From Bacteroidales bacterium (GTDB lineage Bacteria; Bacteroidota; Bacteroidia; Bacteroidales; Tenuifilaceae): 64,000 bases of DNA. Made by a program: the position numbers and the translations under genes. The first letter of the stretch is position 1. Each line of letters starts with the position of its first letter. The notes under the pieces were generated by a model, which saw nothing but the letters and a program-made list of their open reading frames with translations, was not told the DNA's origin and ran no database searches. Location: the NCBI GenBank assembly GCA_020636845.1, contig JACJXD010000008.1:79542-143541 (forward strand), in the 5' to 3' direction. Below are positions 18,649-29,167 of this stretch, in pieces.

Positions 18649-20331
18649 CTATTCTCCTAAATCAACTTTTGCAAGCCATATATTTTTGTCGTTTTTATCG
18701 CTACCTACAAATATTAAGCAGGTGTCTTCCACAATAACGGGAACTACAGGATGTAAAAAATAATCGTCCTTTTGTTCCTTGGAGGTTTTTAGTCCGAATG
18801 TTGTAAATTGGCTTAACGTTCTAGCTTCCGGGTTAACTGAGGCTAATCGGACATAGTTGAATTTTCGGCCGGTATCTTTATCCGCTTTTTGAGTTTCTAT
18901 TATTTGCCATGTAATAGTTTTTCCTCCGGGATTTTCGTAAAGTTCAACCTCTCCGGCTCCGGGAGTTTCATTTTTGACGGTGTAATGAGATAGTAAATTT
19001 CCGGAAGGATCGAAATGGAGGAGCATGTAATCTAAGTTTTTTCCACGGTATTGGTATTGTCCAACTATTACTATGTCTCCGTTTTCTCTCACTTGTAACT
19101 GTGCATTTGTTGTTTCGAAAACGTCTCCATCGAAGCCTTTCTTTTGATTTTCAGGCTTAACCATTTTAGTCGTGTAATCGGCAACGGGTGTGGCGGTAAT
19201 AAAATCCATTTTCCCTTCGGTAATTTTCATAATTACCATATGGTCCTTTTTGTCTTTAATTTCCCAGTAATATTTTTGAGGGTTGGCATTGGAACCGGGA
19301 CCTGCCAAGTATAACGATTTATCGGTAAACTTAAAGAGGTCTGGTGTCCATGCGTTAGTAGGACATACAAAGTCGATACTGTCGATGGTTGATCCATCAA
19401 TTCCGAAGTGCATATAAGTATATTCGTTTGGCTTGTAAAGGATGGATTGATCGAATCCTAGTTGCGAAACCCTGTCTTGCGGGGCAAAGAGTACGCCCAT
19501 ACTTCCATCGGAATATTCCAATCTTTTAACAACAATTTTAGGACCTCTGAAGGAAAAGATTCGTTCGTAAAGAAATTTTACTCCGTTGTTAACCATGAAG
19601 GTTTGCAGAACGTAACTTTGATTATCGACGATTTTGGTTTCTTTAGTTTTCTTTATCTTAGGCTTGATAACACCCATTACGGTAAGAAAATGTTGAGGTG
19701 CGTGGTACTTTACTTCATAAGGCATTTTTTTGCTTTCGTCCCAATTCCAAAATCCGACTTTGCGAAATTCTTCGGGATCGTCGGCAATGGAGAATTGTGC
19801 AGTTATCCGTCTGTCATCAGATTTTAATTTTTCCTCCTTGCCTTCGCCGTAACTAACGTCCCAAACGTAGTCGCCTTTTTTGCTATCCCATTTTTCGGTA
19901 GCCGTATAAACTCCGTGTTCTAAAACTGTGTTGAAAGCCCCGATGCCTACCTTAACGTAAGTTGTTTTTGCTTCACGAAGTTTACGATTTGGGTCGAATT
20001 TTACAGTAGGGTCTTTTTTAGCGCGAATTTTATTTGCTTTTACATTTGCTTCTTCGTTAGTATATACCTCCGATGTTTGGTTTACCAGTTGCAGGTTCGG
20101 ATCGAAATTATATGTGTCAACTATTGTTTTGCCTTTTCCTTTTGGTGTAATGAATTGTGCCTGATAGGCGCTGCCGTCGTCGTTATAGCCAAAGGTCCAC
20201 TTGGTTGCTTTCAGCGATGTTTTTAGTAGTGGGGTTACACTGCTAACCTCTAGTTTTTGAGCATTGGAACTCTTGTTCGAAAAGAGTAAAACCGCAAATG
20301 CTAATACTGATAAAACTTTTAATGATTTCAT
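18649..20331 (-). CDS. Secreted protein of unknown function, repeat-rich
   Basis: The 560-residue protein has a signal peptide (KSLKVLSVLAFAVLLFSNKSSNAQ). The mature part is rich in short beta segments such as NGDIVIVGQYQYRGKNLDYMLLHFD and DTCLIFVGSDKNDKNIWLAKVD, suggesting a beta-propeller-like fold. No catalytic motif is recognised. It is the first gene of the exported-protein operon, and the two-component regulator gene ends about 120 bp upstream on the same strand. Confidence 0.75.
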   Translation of the reverse strand: MKSLKVLSVLAFAVLLFSNKSSNAQKLEVSSVTPLLKTSLKATKWTFGYNDDGSAYQAQFITPKGKGKTIVDTYNFDPNLQLVNQTSEVYTNEEANVKANKIRAKKDPTVKFDPNRKLREAKTTYVKVGIGAFNTVLEHGVYTATEKWDSKKGDYVWDVSYGEGKEEKLKSDDRRITAQFSIADDPEEFRKVGFWNWDESKKMPYEVKYHAPQHFLTVMGVIKPKIKKTKETKIVDNQSYVLQTFMVNNGVKFLYERIFSFRGPKIVVKRLEYSDGSMGVLFAPQDRVSQLGFDQSILYKPNEYTYMHFGIDGSTIDSIDFVCPTNAWTPDLFKFTDKSLYLAGPGSNANPQKYYWEIKDKKDHMVIMKITEGKMDFITATPVADYTTKMVKPENQKKGFDGDVFETTNAQLQVRENGDIVIVGQYQYRGKNLDYMLLHFDPSGNLLSHYTVKNETPGAGEVELYENPGGKTITWQIIETQKADKDTGRKFNYVRLASVNPEARTLSQFTTFGLKTSKEQKDDYFLHPVVPVIVEDTCLIFVGSDKNDKNIWLAKVDLGE

Positions 20332-20452
20332 ACTGTATGAGTTAATTTATTCGGATTCGATAGGAAAATTACCTATCTGTATAACTCGACACAATACTCC
20401 AATTGAGGTATTTTAGGCAAGACAGAATGCCACTATTCTGAAGAAAATAGGA

Positions 20453-21106
20453 TTATTCGGGAAGCCACCTGTTATCAATAGCTCTTTTTGCGGCGGATGT
20501 TCTGTTGGATACCTGAAGTTTTTCGTAGATATTCCGAACGTGTTTTCGAACCGTTTCGTAGCTAATAAACAGTTTTTCGGCGATTTGCGGATTTGTGTGA
20601 CCATTCGATATCAATCCCAGTATTTCAACTTCCCTTTTGGTAAGAGGGTTTTCCGCAGGTTTGCTTTTCTTGGACTGTTCTGGAGTGGCTACAAAGCGTA
20701 TTATTTTTCTGGCAATGGAAGGCGATATGATAGAACCTCCATTTTTTATGTCCTGTATTGCTTTTATTATGGTTTCGGATGGTTCTTCCTTAAGCAAATA
20801 GCCAAGGGCTCCTGCTTTAATTGCTTCGTAAATGGTGTTGTCGTCGTCGAAAACGGTTAGCATTATAATGTCGATGGATGTAAATTTGCTTTTTACAATG
20901 CCGGTTGTGTATATGCCATTGGTAGGCATTTCAATATCCATAAGAATTACATCGGGTAGATCCTCGGAGTTGCAGGTTTCGAGATAGTCGAGTAGGTACT
21001 GTCCGTCGGCAAATACACCGACAACCTGAATATCGTTTGTCGCTGAAATTCGCTTCGCGATATTCTCCCGCATTAACTCATTATCGTCAACAATGGATAC
21101 CTTCAA
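20453..21106 (-). CDS. NarL/LuxR-family response regulator
   Basis: The 217-residue protein has a receiver domain with acidic DD at 7-8, phospho-acceptor Asp57 in VILMDIEMP, and LKEE near residue 108. The C-terminal LuxR-type HTH has LTKREVEILGLISNGHTN, QIAEKLFISYETVRKHVRN and a closing NRTSAAKRA. It lies 68 bp downstream of the large propeller sensor kinase gene on the same strand, which is the likely partner. Targets may include the exported-protein operon immediately downstream or the FadL-like gene; neither is shown by sequence. Confidence 0.93.
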   Translation of the reverse strand: MKVSIVDDNELMRENIAKRISATNDIQVVGVFADGQYLLDYLETCNSEDLPDVILMDIEMPTNGIYTTGIVKSKFTSIDIIMLTVFDDDNTIYEAIKAGALGYLLKEEPSETIIKAIQDIKNGGSIISPSIARKIIRFVATPEQSKKSKPAENPLTKREVEILGLISNGHTNPQIAEKLFISYETVRKHVRNIYEKLQVSNRTSAAKRAIDNRWLPE

Positions 21107-21174
21107 CTTTAAAATTTATTTCGAGTAAATTTAACTTATTGTATCGCATAAGAAATAACCCGAATGGAGGATTT

Positions 21175-24024
21175 TTAATTTTTATTTACGGGAAATATAA
21201 CTTTTATGGTTGTGCCTGTCCCTTTTTCGGTTTCAATAATAAATTCGGCTCCAATTTCTTTTGCTCGGTTTTTCATATTATTTAAACCATAACCTTGGTC
21301 GTTTGGATTATGCGTTCCAACTCCATTGTCTGCTATGGTCATAGTGAAGTGAGCATTTACCCGTACAGTAATTTTAACCATTGAGGCTTTGCTGTGCTTA
21401 ACGATGTTGGTAACAGATTCCTGTGCAATTCTGTATAGGTTGAGCGTTTGAATGGGAGTAAGGCTTATAGGATAATCTATTTTTGCATCAATGGAGTGTT
21501 CCACATTGCAGCCATTTAGATACTGGTAGCACATTTTGCGCAATCCATCGACAAAGTCCTCAATGTCGGTATAATCGGAATGGATTGCCCAAATAGTTTC
21601 CCTTAGCTGTCCTATTGCGTTTCGTCCAAAAGCACTTAAATCCTTGGCTTTACTATTGCCTTCGTTCGATAGTTGGTCTAAATTCGTAATTAGGTACGTA
21701 AGTTGTGAGCCTACATTATCGTGCAAATCACGGGCAATTCGTTGTCGTTCGGCATGTATTTTCTGTCTGACCTCCATTTCGTGCATTCGCTTTTTAATTC
21801 TGCGCAATGTAAAGAACTTTACAATCAAGGCAATGGCCGCTATAAGAAGAGAAAGTTCGATAATTACGGAATACCATCGTTGGTAGAATGGTGTTTTTAT
21901 AATTGCTGAAAGTAAGAGTTGAGGTTGGCTTTCGACTCCATCAGGATTAATGGATTTTGCCCATAGTTTCACCTTTCCATATGGTAATTGCGGATAGTTC
22001 AGTTCGAAGTTCGAAGTCGGTTCCGACCATTCTTTATCTGTTCCTTCCAACCAATATCGCCATTTTATATCTTCGGTATTGCTTAAGTAGTGTATGCCAA
22101 CTTTAATGCTTAGTTTGTTGTTTTCGGGTTCAAGGATTATTGGTTGGTTGTTTGCATCTATTTTAGCTGTGTCGGATTTTAACTCGCTGATATATAATTC
22201 GGGTATAATATCACCTTGCTTCACATTTTGTAAGTTGACGGTTACAACACCCTTTGAGGTTGCTAAAAGCAGGCTGCTTGTTTTGGGATAGTATTGGGCA
22301 TTGTTAATGGTAAAATCGGAACTGGGAACTAAGGTATAGGAGTTTAACGGGATTAGTTGGTTATTGCTAAGTATGTGCAAGGTTGTATTGCTTAAAACCA
22401 GCAGTTGATCCTTGTTGTCTCTAAAAATACTTACCACTTTGTTACCTTTAAACCCTTTAGAATAGCACATTACGCTATCTGTTGTTGGGCTAAAGTTGCA
22501 AATACCGTTGGAACAACCAATCCAGATTGTTTTATTGTAATCCTCAAAAATAAAGCCCGTATAGTTCGAGATAAGCCCATTTTTACTGGATAGCATTTTT
22601 TGTTTCCCATTTTCGATGCGAATGGCTCCTTTGTCGGTAGTAGCCCAAATAGCATTTCCAGCCTTAAAAATTCTATTTATCATTAATGTTGGCAATAGGC
22701 TATCGATTAGTTCGCTAACATTATTGTTCTTGTCTATTAGCCAAATGCCGGAACCGTAAGAGGAAATCCATACGGTACCATCGGAATTTGGAATAATTCC
22801 CGATATTCCGTTTCCATGTTTAAAAATTGTTAACGGTTCGTGGTTGTCTAATAAGTTTTTGCTACTGATTAGCGATAAAAATGTACCAATATATGTGCGA
22901 TTACTATTGTCGAAAGTTATTGCTCTAATGTTTTTAAATTTTGCCTGATGTAATTTTAAATGCTGTTTACTTTGAGTTATTATATGTAACGTATCGGTAG
23001 TTCCGGCATAAATATTTCCTTTGTTGTCAATGTTCACAGTATTCACAATTTCGGAGATGTTGGGAAGAATGGTATAGTTGGTTTTTGCTATTTTTTGAAC
23101 ACCTCCGCCAAAAGTTCCTACCCATAGTTGGTTAAAAGTATCGGTGCAGATGGAGGTAACGAAGTTGCATCTTAATCCGTTGCTCGTATTTAGATAAGGT
23201 GTATTATTAATTAATTGCACTCCGTTATCTATTGTACCTATTAGCGAGTAGCCATTCCAGCTACAAAACGATGTGGCTTCCTTAAGTGTTTTTATGTTAT
23301 TCAATGTAACGGAGGAGTCTTTTAAGGCTAAGTAGCCCCAAAAGTTCCTTGTTATAATTTTTCCTTGGGCAAGATTATTCTTCAGGTTTAGGCTATCGCC
23401 CATAAAGTAGATGTTCTTATTTCCTGTAAAACATTTATAGGTGTTGATGTCGGAATTTAGAGGTTTTACAGAAAATGTAGATGAAGTCGATTCGTAAATG
23501 TTTAATAATCCGTTTATTCGGAAAATAAATTTGTTGTTACCGACTTTAATGATATGGTTATTAGGAGTTTGGTTTATGGAATCTTTATAAATTTTTGATT
23601 TTCCATTGTCGATAACCTCCAATCCGTTATATGTTCTTATTAACCATCGTCCATAATCATCTTCTTTAAAATCATATACCGATGTTGAAGATTTCGGAAT
23701 TATAGTTTGTGTAATATCAAGTGTTTTTTTATTTACCTGTATGGCGCCGTGTTCGTATGTACATAACCAAATTTTTCCCGATTTCGTTTCGGAAATTTTA
23801 TAAACCATTACGGTATCAAGAATATTATCGAATTTTGATCCGTCGAATTTTGTAACCCCTTTATCGGTAGCAATCCACAGGTAATTTTGTTGATCATTAA
23901 GAACGTGAAATATATAATTGCTGGGTAATCCGTTAGATGTGTTAAAGTATTTAAACTCTAACTGTTGACAATAGGAGAGGTTAATTAGCGTAATCGCAAA
24001 AATCGAAAGCAAGATTCTTAACAC
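21175..24024 (-). CDS. Two-component sensor kinase with periplasmic beta-propeller and HisKA_3 domain
   Basis: The 949-residue protein has a signal sequence (LRILLSIFAITLINLSYCQ) and a long extracytoplasmic beta-propeller with repeats of the LWIATDKGVTKFDG type. A Y_Y_Y-like domain follows, with LPYGKVKLWAKSINPDG. One membrane helix (WYSVIIELSLLIAAIALIV) leads to a NarX/DesK-type kinase with RQRIARDLHDNVGSQL (phospho-acceptor His), ESVTNIVKHSKAS and DNGVG. Unlike classical SusR-type hybrids it has no fused receiver domain. The NarL-type regulator downstream is the expected partner. The ligand is unknown. Confidence 0.93.
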   Translation of the reverse strand: MLRILLSIFAITLINLSYCQQLEFKYFNTSNGLPSNYIFHVLNDQQNYLWIATDKGVTKFDGSKFDNILDTVMVYKISETKSGKIWLCTYEHGAIQVNKKTLDITQTIIPKSSTSVYDFKEDDYGRWLIRTYNGLEVIDNGKSKIYKDSINQTPNNHIIKVGNNKFIFRINGLLNIYESTSSTFSVKPLNSDINTYKCFTGNKNIYFMGDSLNLKNNLAQGKIITRNFWGYLALKDSSVTLNNIKTLKEATSFCSWNGYSLIGTIDNGVQLINNTPYLNTSNGLRCNFVTSICTDTFNQLWVGTFGGGVQKIAKTNYTILPNISEIVNTVNIDNKGNIYAGTTDTLHIITQSKQHLKLHQAKFKNIRAITFDNSNRTYIGTFLSLISSKNLLDNHEPLTIFKHGNGISGIIPNSDGTVWISSYGSGIWLIDKNNNVSELIDSLLPTLMINRIFKAGNAIWATTDKGAIRIENGKQKMLSSKNGLISNYTGFIFEDYNKTIWIGCSNGICNFSPTTDSVMCYSKGFKGNKVVSIFRDNKDQLLVLSNTTLHILSNNQLIPLNSYTLVPSSDFTINNAQYYPKTSSLLLATSKGVVTVNLQNVKQGDIIPELYISELKSDTAKIDANNQPIILEPENNKLSIKVGIHYLSNTEDIKWRYWLEGTDKEWSEPTSNFELNYPQLPYGKVKLWAKSINPDGVESQPQLLLSAIIKTPFYQRWYSVIIELSLLIAAIALIVKFFTLRRIKKRMHEMEVRQKIHAERQRIARDLHDNVGSQLTYLITNLDQLSNEGNSKAKDLSAFGRNAIGQLRETIWAIHSDYTDIEDFVDGLRKMCYQYLNGCNVEHSIDAKIDYPISLTPIQTLNLYRIAQESVTNIVKHSKASMVKITVRVNAHFTMTIADNGVGTHNPNDQGYGLNNMKNRAKEIGAEFIIETEKGTGTTIKVIFPVNKN

Positions 24025-24150
24025 AAAAGCAAATATTTATCAAATCAAATTTACGACATTTTCCTGTTGCAATGCAAGTCCTTTATGTCTTGACATATGT
24101 CTATATAAAAAATGATGGTGTATGAACTAATGCTTTTCGTAGTATGTGCA

Positions 24151-24183
24151 TTTGTTGCAATTGGATAATATTTTATAGATTTG
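24151..24183 (+). promoter_or_regulatory. Bacteroidota-type promoter of the FadL-like gene
   Basis: TTTG at 24151-24154 and TAGATTTG at 24176-24183 are separated by 21 bp and match the Bacteroidota sigma consensus TTTG / TAnnTTTG. It lies 43 bp before the ATG at 24226 in the intergenic region divergent from the sensor kinase gene. Confidence 0.55.
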
Positions 24184-24225
24184 AAGTTGTTTTAAAAGAG
24201 TTACTAATCAAATAAATATTGAATT

Positions 24226-25536
24226 ATGAGGAAAATAATTGTATCAGTAATAGCGCTATTGGGCGTAACTCTTTCGGTTAATGCTCAAATGGACAATTTA
24301 GCCAATATGAGTGCCAAGTGGATTCGTTCCAATGTTCGAAATGCTGCGTTAGATGGCGGTGCCGATATGGTGAATTTTAACCCTGCGGGATTATCACTGC
24401 TGAACGACGGAATTTATGTTAGCTTAAGCAACCAAACGCTTTTCCGTAACCCGGAGCATACGTTTAACTTTGGGGCAGGGAATACCTCGTATAAACAGGA
24501 TGGGATTGATCCTTTTTTGCCAATGTTTTATGCCGCGTACAAAAAGAGCAACATGGCAATATCAAGTGGCGTTTATATTTCGGGAGGTGGAGCAACGGTT
24601 AACTATCCCGATGGTTCGTTTAATACGAATTTAATGGGCTATAAGATATTATTAACGAATAATGTCGGAGGTTATACTTCGTTTAATGACCAATCGTTGG
24701 AGGCTTCGTCGTACTACTTAACCGTTCCGTTGCACTTTAGCTATGCAGTAAACGAAAAGTTGGCGCTGTCGGTTGGTGGGCGTTATATTCGTGGAATAAA
24801 TAAAACTAAGGCTGGAATGACTTTAACAGGTTCTGCGTTTGCCCCCGATTACGAAATGAATATAGATTATAAAAGTAATGCTAACGGATTTGGTGGAATT
24901 TTTGGTATCGACTATAAGTTTTCCGATAAGTTAAACGTTGCCATTCATTATGAAACCAGAGTTAAGTTGAATTTTGAGGTAACTGATAATAGCGGAAATT
25001 ACGAGTTGGAAGCCGATGGTACTAAAAACCGCAGAGATTTACCGGCTGTAATCAATACCGGTGTAACATATCGTATTACGGATAAGTTAATTGCTGGAGC
25101 CGATTTCAACTACTATTTTCAGACAAGTGCCAATTGGGGCGATGTTATGGATCCTACAACGGGAAACACCGAGAAGGCTTCTAAAGCAGCAGGTAACTGC
25201 TATACCGCAAATTTAGGATTCAGGTATTTGCTTAGCGAAAAATTGGAGTTGAGTGCAGGTTGTAGTTATACTGCGTTCATGTACGATGATATGGAACTTT
25301 ATTACACCAAAATGGGTTTATACGAAGCATTAAAGTATAATAATTTTAATGTAGGCTTAGGTGTTGGTTATAGCATTACTAATAATATTCAACTCGATTT
25401 GGGATTTGGACGTACTTTCTGGCAAGATAAAACAATAAATTCGCTATCCGGAAAAGCATTTACCAGTACTGATTTCCCTGTAAAAGTAACCGATTCCGGT
25501 TATGTAGCAGCCGTAGGTTTCGACTTTAAATTTTAA
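24226..25536 (+). CDS. OmpP1/FadL/TodX-family outer-membrane transporter
   Basis: The 436-residue protein has a signal peptide (KIIVSVIALLGVTLSVNAQ). It then has the N-terminal hatch region of FadL proteins (SAKWIRSNVRNAALDGGADMVNFNPAGLS, containing the NPAGL signature) and repeated amphipathic strands ending in Phe (AAVGFDFKF). FadL-type barrels let hydrophobic compounds cross the outer membrane. A promoter and a terminator flank it, so it is a single-gene unit. It is divergent from the propeller sensor kinase gene, a plausible regulator by position. Confidence 0.88.
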   Translation: MRKIIVSVIALLGVTLSVNAQMDNLANMSAKWIRSNVRNAALDGGADMVNFNPAGLSLLNDGIYVSLSNQTLFRNPEHTFNFGAGNTSYKQDGIDPFLPMFYAAYKKSNMAISSGVYISGGGATVNYPDGSFNTNLMGYKILLTNNVGGYTSFNDQSLEASSYYLTVPLHFSYAVNEKLALSVGGRYIRGINKTKAGMTLTGSAFAPDYEMNIDYKSNANGFGGIFGIDYKFSDKLNVAIHYETRVKLNFEVTDNSGNYELEADGTKNRRDLPAVINTGVTYRITDKLIAGADFNYYFQTSANWGDVMDPTTGNTEKASKAAGNCYTANLGFRYLLSEKLELSAGCSYTAFMYDDMELYYTKMGLYEALKYNNFNVGLGVGYSITNNIQLDLGFGRTFWQDKTINSLSGKAFTSTDFPVKVTDSGYVAAVGFDFKF

Positions 25537-25577
25537 AAATGTAAGTATTTTGCTCAGAATACATACTTCAAAAGAAT

Positions 25578-25601
25578 AGAGGGTTTAACACTAAACCCTC
25601 T
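25578..25601 (+). terminator. Terminator after the FadL-like gene
   Basis: Stem AGAGGGTTTA / TAAACCCTCT with a 4-nt loop, followed by CTCTTTTTA; 41 bp after the stop. Confidence 0.75.
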
Positions 25602-25655
25602 CTCTTTTTAATTCGATGTTAAAGTTATCTTCATTTAGATTTTTTGAATAATAAA

Positions 25656-25680
25656 AAAGCGTAGCAGTACGCTACGCTTT
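25656..25680 (-). terminator. Terminator after the Tricorn-like protease gene
   Basis: Perfect 10-bp stem AAAGCGTAGC / GCTACGCTTT with a 5-nt loop. On the minus strand it is followed by a T run; it is 22 bp beyond the stop of the protease gene. Confidence 0.8.
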
Positions 25681-25702
25681 AGTGATAATAAAATCTATTC
25701 AC

Positions 25703-28700
25703 TTACTTTTTTAGCAATTCCTTTACAGCTGCTTCTATTTGTTGGTCGCGGCCGGATGAAAGTGTATTTTGTTCGTTGCGAACTTTAATATCGGGCTCCA
25801 TTTGGTTGTTTTCGCAGAATTTCCCATCGGGAGTTAACCAGCCACCCATTGGAATTCCGAAGTAAAGGGTTGGGTCTATTTGTGTTTCCCACCATACAAA
25901 TGTTCCGGTTCCGGGAATAGGCATTCCCAACGTTTTTCCAATACCTTTCAGCTTGTATGCAACGGGAAATAGGTGAGCATCGGAGTAGTTACTTTCGCCA
26001 ATCAAAACAATAGATGGTTTTATCCACTTGTCAGCAGGTTCGTATCCAATATTTTGTCCGTGAGGAATAACATCAATGTACTTTTTACCGTTTAGGAAAT
26101 CCGAAAGTTGCTCATGAATGTTTCCGCCACCGTTAAATCGAGTATCAATAATAATGGCTTCTTTGTTAAGGTTGCGACCTAAAGCCTCTTCGAATACGGT
26201 TCGCATACTGGCATCGTTCATGGAACGAACATGAATGTATCCTATTTTACCATCCGATAATTTTTCTACTTCCTCGCGTCTGTTCTTTACCCATCGGTTA
26301 TAAAGCAGTTGATTTTCTTCTCCTAGCGATATAGGTTTAATTGTTTCGTCCCAACGTTTTTTAGTGGTTGGGTCGTAAAGTGATAGGAGAGTAATTTGGT
26401 CAACTTTCCGGTTAAGGAGCATGTAGAAATCTATAGAGTCAGGACTTTGTCCATCAATCTTTTCGATAATTGTTCCCGTTTGTATTTTCGATGAAGCCTT
26501 ATCGGCAGGACCACCTTCAATTACCTCGGCAATTCTTAAACCTTTACCTTGATAGTTATAATCGTAGAAAAGTCCAAGCGATGCTGTTTTGTCGGAGTTA
26601 GGTAAATAGTTATGGTAACCGCTGCCTGTGTGCGAGGCATTCAATTCGCCAAGCATTTCGCTAAGCATCTCAGCAAAGTCGTAGTTGTTATTTATGTAGG
26701 GGAGGAATTTTTTGTACTCGTTATAGTAGAAATTCCAATCGACTCCATGTAAATTTTCAACGTAGAATTTTTCCTTAACCAAACGCCACGCATGGTCGAA
26801 AATAAAATCTCTTTCGGCAGCGTGATTTAGCACCATTTCACCGTTAGTTTTTAAGGGCTCCGATTTACCAGATTCTACATCTATTTTCATGGCATTGCCG
26901 TTTGCCAGCAAGAACAGAAACTTTCCATCGGGCGATAGTTCCATGCTTACGTTCCAAACGCCAAGTTTCGAAAGCAGCTTGGTTTCTTTAGTTCTGAGTT
27001 CGGTAACCCATAGGTCGTTTCCTTTATCGAAACTTGTAAGGTAGTAAAGTTTTTCACCATCTTTCGATAGAACCCAGTCGTGAATGGACGATGTGTAAGT
27101 GGTTAACCGTTCTTTACGTTCGGTAAGGTTGTTAAAATCTATTTCAATGGTTTTAAGGGTGTCTTTATCTTCTTTTTCCTTATCCTTTTTCTTCTTTTTC
27201 GATTTTTCTTCATCGGCCTTCTTTTCCTTTTCGGCCTTTTTCTCTTTCTCTTTTAACAACGAAAATTCTTCTTTCGATAAGTTGAAACGATCAAAGGCTT
27301 CTTTGGTGAAAAACATGGCGTAAACATTTCCGCTGGTTAGGTTTCCGCTTTGCGAGAGAGTTCCTTCCCTATCGGAGCCCCAAATCATCATTTTGCCTCC
27401 CATTTCCCATTTAGGAATAAAATCGTCGTATCCGCTCATGGTAAGGTCATGAATTTCGCCTTTCCCGTCGGCAGCAACGAGTCCTACTTCGGGGGACATT
27501 ACCCGATTTTTAAGTCCAAATTGAACCAAAAACCATTTCCCGTCAGGCGACCAAGTGTAATACTGATCGCCGTCGGCATAGGAGTAATTTTTGTCGGCGG
27601 TCATAATGGTGCGAACTTCTTTTGAAGCCAAGTTGATAACCTTAAGAACCACCCTGTTTTCGAGGTAAGCCACTTCTTTCCCATCGGGTGAAAATTCCGG
27701 TTGGAATTCTTCGGCATCGGTAGCAATAACCGGTTCTTCCTTTAGCAATGTAGATACAAAGAAGTATGGCTCTTCCTTGCGAACAATCGAGGTAGTGTAA
27801 ACATTCCAGTTATCGTTCTCTTCGGCAGCGTATAGCAATTTCCTTCCGTCGGGACTGAAGCTAACGTTTCGTTCTTCCCATGGAGTATTGGTAATACGTT
27901 TGGTTATTCCTCCTTCGATGCTCGAAACAAAAATTTCGCCGCGAAAAACGTAGGCAAACTCCTTTCCATTGGGCGATAGCTTAGCCTCGGAGAAATCGCT
28001 GTTTACAGGAATAATTTTTTCGATAGTTTCTCTTCCGTCGTTGGCAATTGTAATGTTAACTTTTTGCGGCTCGCTACCGGGCTGTAAGGTATATACTTCG
28101 CCGTTATAGCTAAAGCATAGCGTGTTATTGTTGGCTCGGGTGAGAAAACGTACCGGATTCTTAGTAAAACTGGTTATTGCCTGATTTTTTGTTGGATCGG
28201 CTAACGAACTTTTAAATACGTTGAACGATCCGTTTTGCTCGCTTAAGTAGTAAAAATCGTTATCGTTGGAATCGAACACAGGATTTCGGTCTTCGCCGTT
28301 AAACTGGGTCAACTTTGTATATTCTTTGGTATTAAGGTCGTATGTCCATATATCGTGGGTAATGGACGATGTATGGTGTTTTCTCCAAAGATTTTCGTAT
28401 CCTTTAATGTCATCGAAAATTATTTTATTTCCATCCTTGTTGAAGGTTGCGTTTAGCGCCGGAGTGGTAATTATTTGGCTTACCTTACCTCCCGTAACAG
28501 GAACGCTGTAAAGTTCACTTATGAGTGAAATAGGAAACTGAGCATTGGTTGCCAAATCCTGACGATGTGCTGAAAAAATTATCGATTTGTCGTCGGTAGT
28601 AAAACTCGACGGAATTTCGTTTCCGGAATGGAATGTGAGTCGTTTTGCTTCGCCTCCAATTGCTGGCATAACGTAAACGTCAAAGTTTCCGTACCTGTCC

Positions 28701-28945
28701 GATGCAAAAGCAATGCTTTTTCCATCGTGGCTCCATACGGGCGAATACTCATACGAATCACCTATTGTTAATGGAACGGCAGTTCCTCCGTTGGATGAAA
28801 CGGAGTAAATATCGCCTTTGTATGTAAACAGAATTGTTTTGCCATCGGGCGATATGGCCGTATATCGAAGCCATAGCGGCGCAGATTGTCCAAATGAATA
28901 TGTTGTCAGCATGGAGACAACTAGTAAAGTCCAGATTTTCTTCAT
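25703..28945 (-). CDS. Tricorn-like S41-family protease with TolB-type propeller and PDZ domain
   Basis: The 1080-residue protein has a signal peptide (KKIWTLLVVSMLTTYSFGQ). Two WD40/TolB-like propeller regions follow, with repeats such as SPDGKTILFTYKGDIYSV, then a Lys/Glu-rich insertion near residues 560-600. A core with a PDZ domain (GPADKASSKIQTGTIIEKIDGQ) precedes the S41 peptidase domain, where DTRFNGGG and GESNYSDAHLFP match the oxyanion and Ser-containing regions. Such enzymes degrade peptides in the periplasm or cell envelope. The length is typical of Bacteroidota Tricorn-like proteases. It is monocistronic. Confidence 0.9.
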   Translation of the reverse strand: MKKIWTLLVVSMLTTYSFGQSAPLWLRYTAISPDGKTILFTYKGDIYSVSSNGGTAVPLTIGDSYEYSPVWSHDGKSIAFASDRYGNFDVYVMPAIGGEAKRLTFHSGNEIPSSFTTDDKSIIFSAHRQDLATNAQFPISLISELYSVPVTGGKVSQIITTPALNATFNKDGNKIIFDDIKGYENLWRKHHTSSITHDIWTYDLNTKEYTKLTQFNGEDRNPVFDSNDNDFYYLSEQNGSFNVFKSSLADPTKNQAITSFTKNPVRFLTRANNNTLCFSYNGEVYTLQPGSEPQKVNITIANDGRETIEKIIPVNSDFSEAKLSPNGKEFAYVFRGEIFVSSIEGGITKRITNTPWEERNVSFSPDGRKLLYAAEENDNWNVYTTSIVRKEEPYFFVSTLLKEEPVIATDAEEFQPEFSPDGKEVAYLENRVVLKVINLASKEVRTIMTADKNYSYADGDQYYTWSPDGKWFLVQFGLKNRVMSPEVGLVAADGKGEIHDLTMSGYDDFIPKWEMGGKMMIWGSDREGTLSQSGNLTSGNVYAMFFTKEAFDRFNLSKEEFSLLKEKEKKAEKEKKADEEKSKKKKKDKEKEDKDTLKTIEIDFNNLTERKERLTTYTSSIHDWVLSKDGEKLYYLTSFDKGNDLWVTELRTKETKLLSKLGVWNVSMELSPDGKFLFLLANGNAMKIDVESGKSEPLKTNGEMVLNHAAERDFIFDHAWRLVKEKFYVENLHGVDWNFYYNEYKKFLPYINNNYDFAEMLSEMLGELNASHTGSGYHNYLPNSDKTASLGLFYDYNYQGKGLRIAEVIEGGPADKASSKIQTGTIIEKIDGQSPDSIDFYMLLNRKVDQITLLSLYDPTTKKRWDETIKPISLGEENQLLYNRWVKNRREEVEKLSDGKIGYIHVRSMNDASMRTVFEEALGRNLNKEAIIIDTRFNGGGNIHEQLSDFLNGKKYIDVIPHGQNIGYEPADKWIKPSIVLIGESNYSDAHLFPVAYKLKGIGKTLGMPIPGTGTFVWWETQIDPTLYFGIPMGGWLTPDGKFCENNQMEPDIKVRNEQNTLSSGRDQQIEAAVKELLKK

Positions 28946-29167
28946 TTTTTATCTGTTTTTAATTAGTAAAAATTAAATCAAGGTTTCGTATTATAGATGC
29001 TTTTTATAAAAAAAAGTTTACTGTTAGTATTCTACAATTCAAAGGTAAACTATCTTTTTAAAAGAGTAATTAGGGAAATTAGCCTTTTTGCAGATATGGT
29101 ATGTTGTTGATATTGATGAATATATAAATATTGCTGAAAACAATATGCAGAATAGAATTTGAAGACA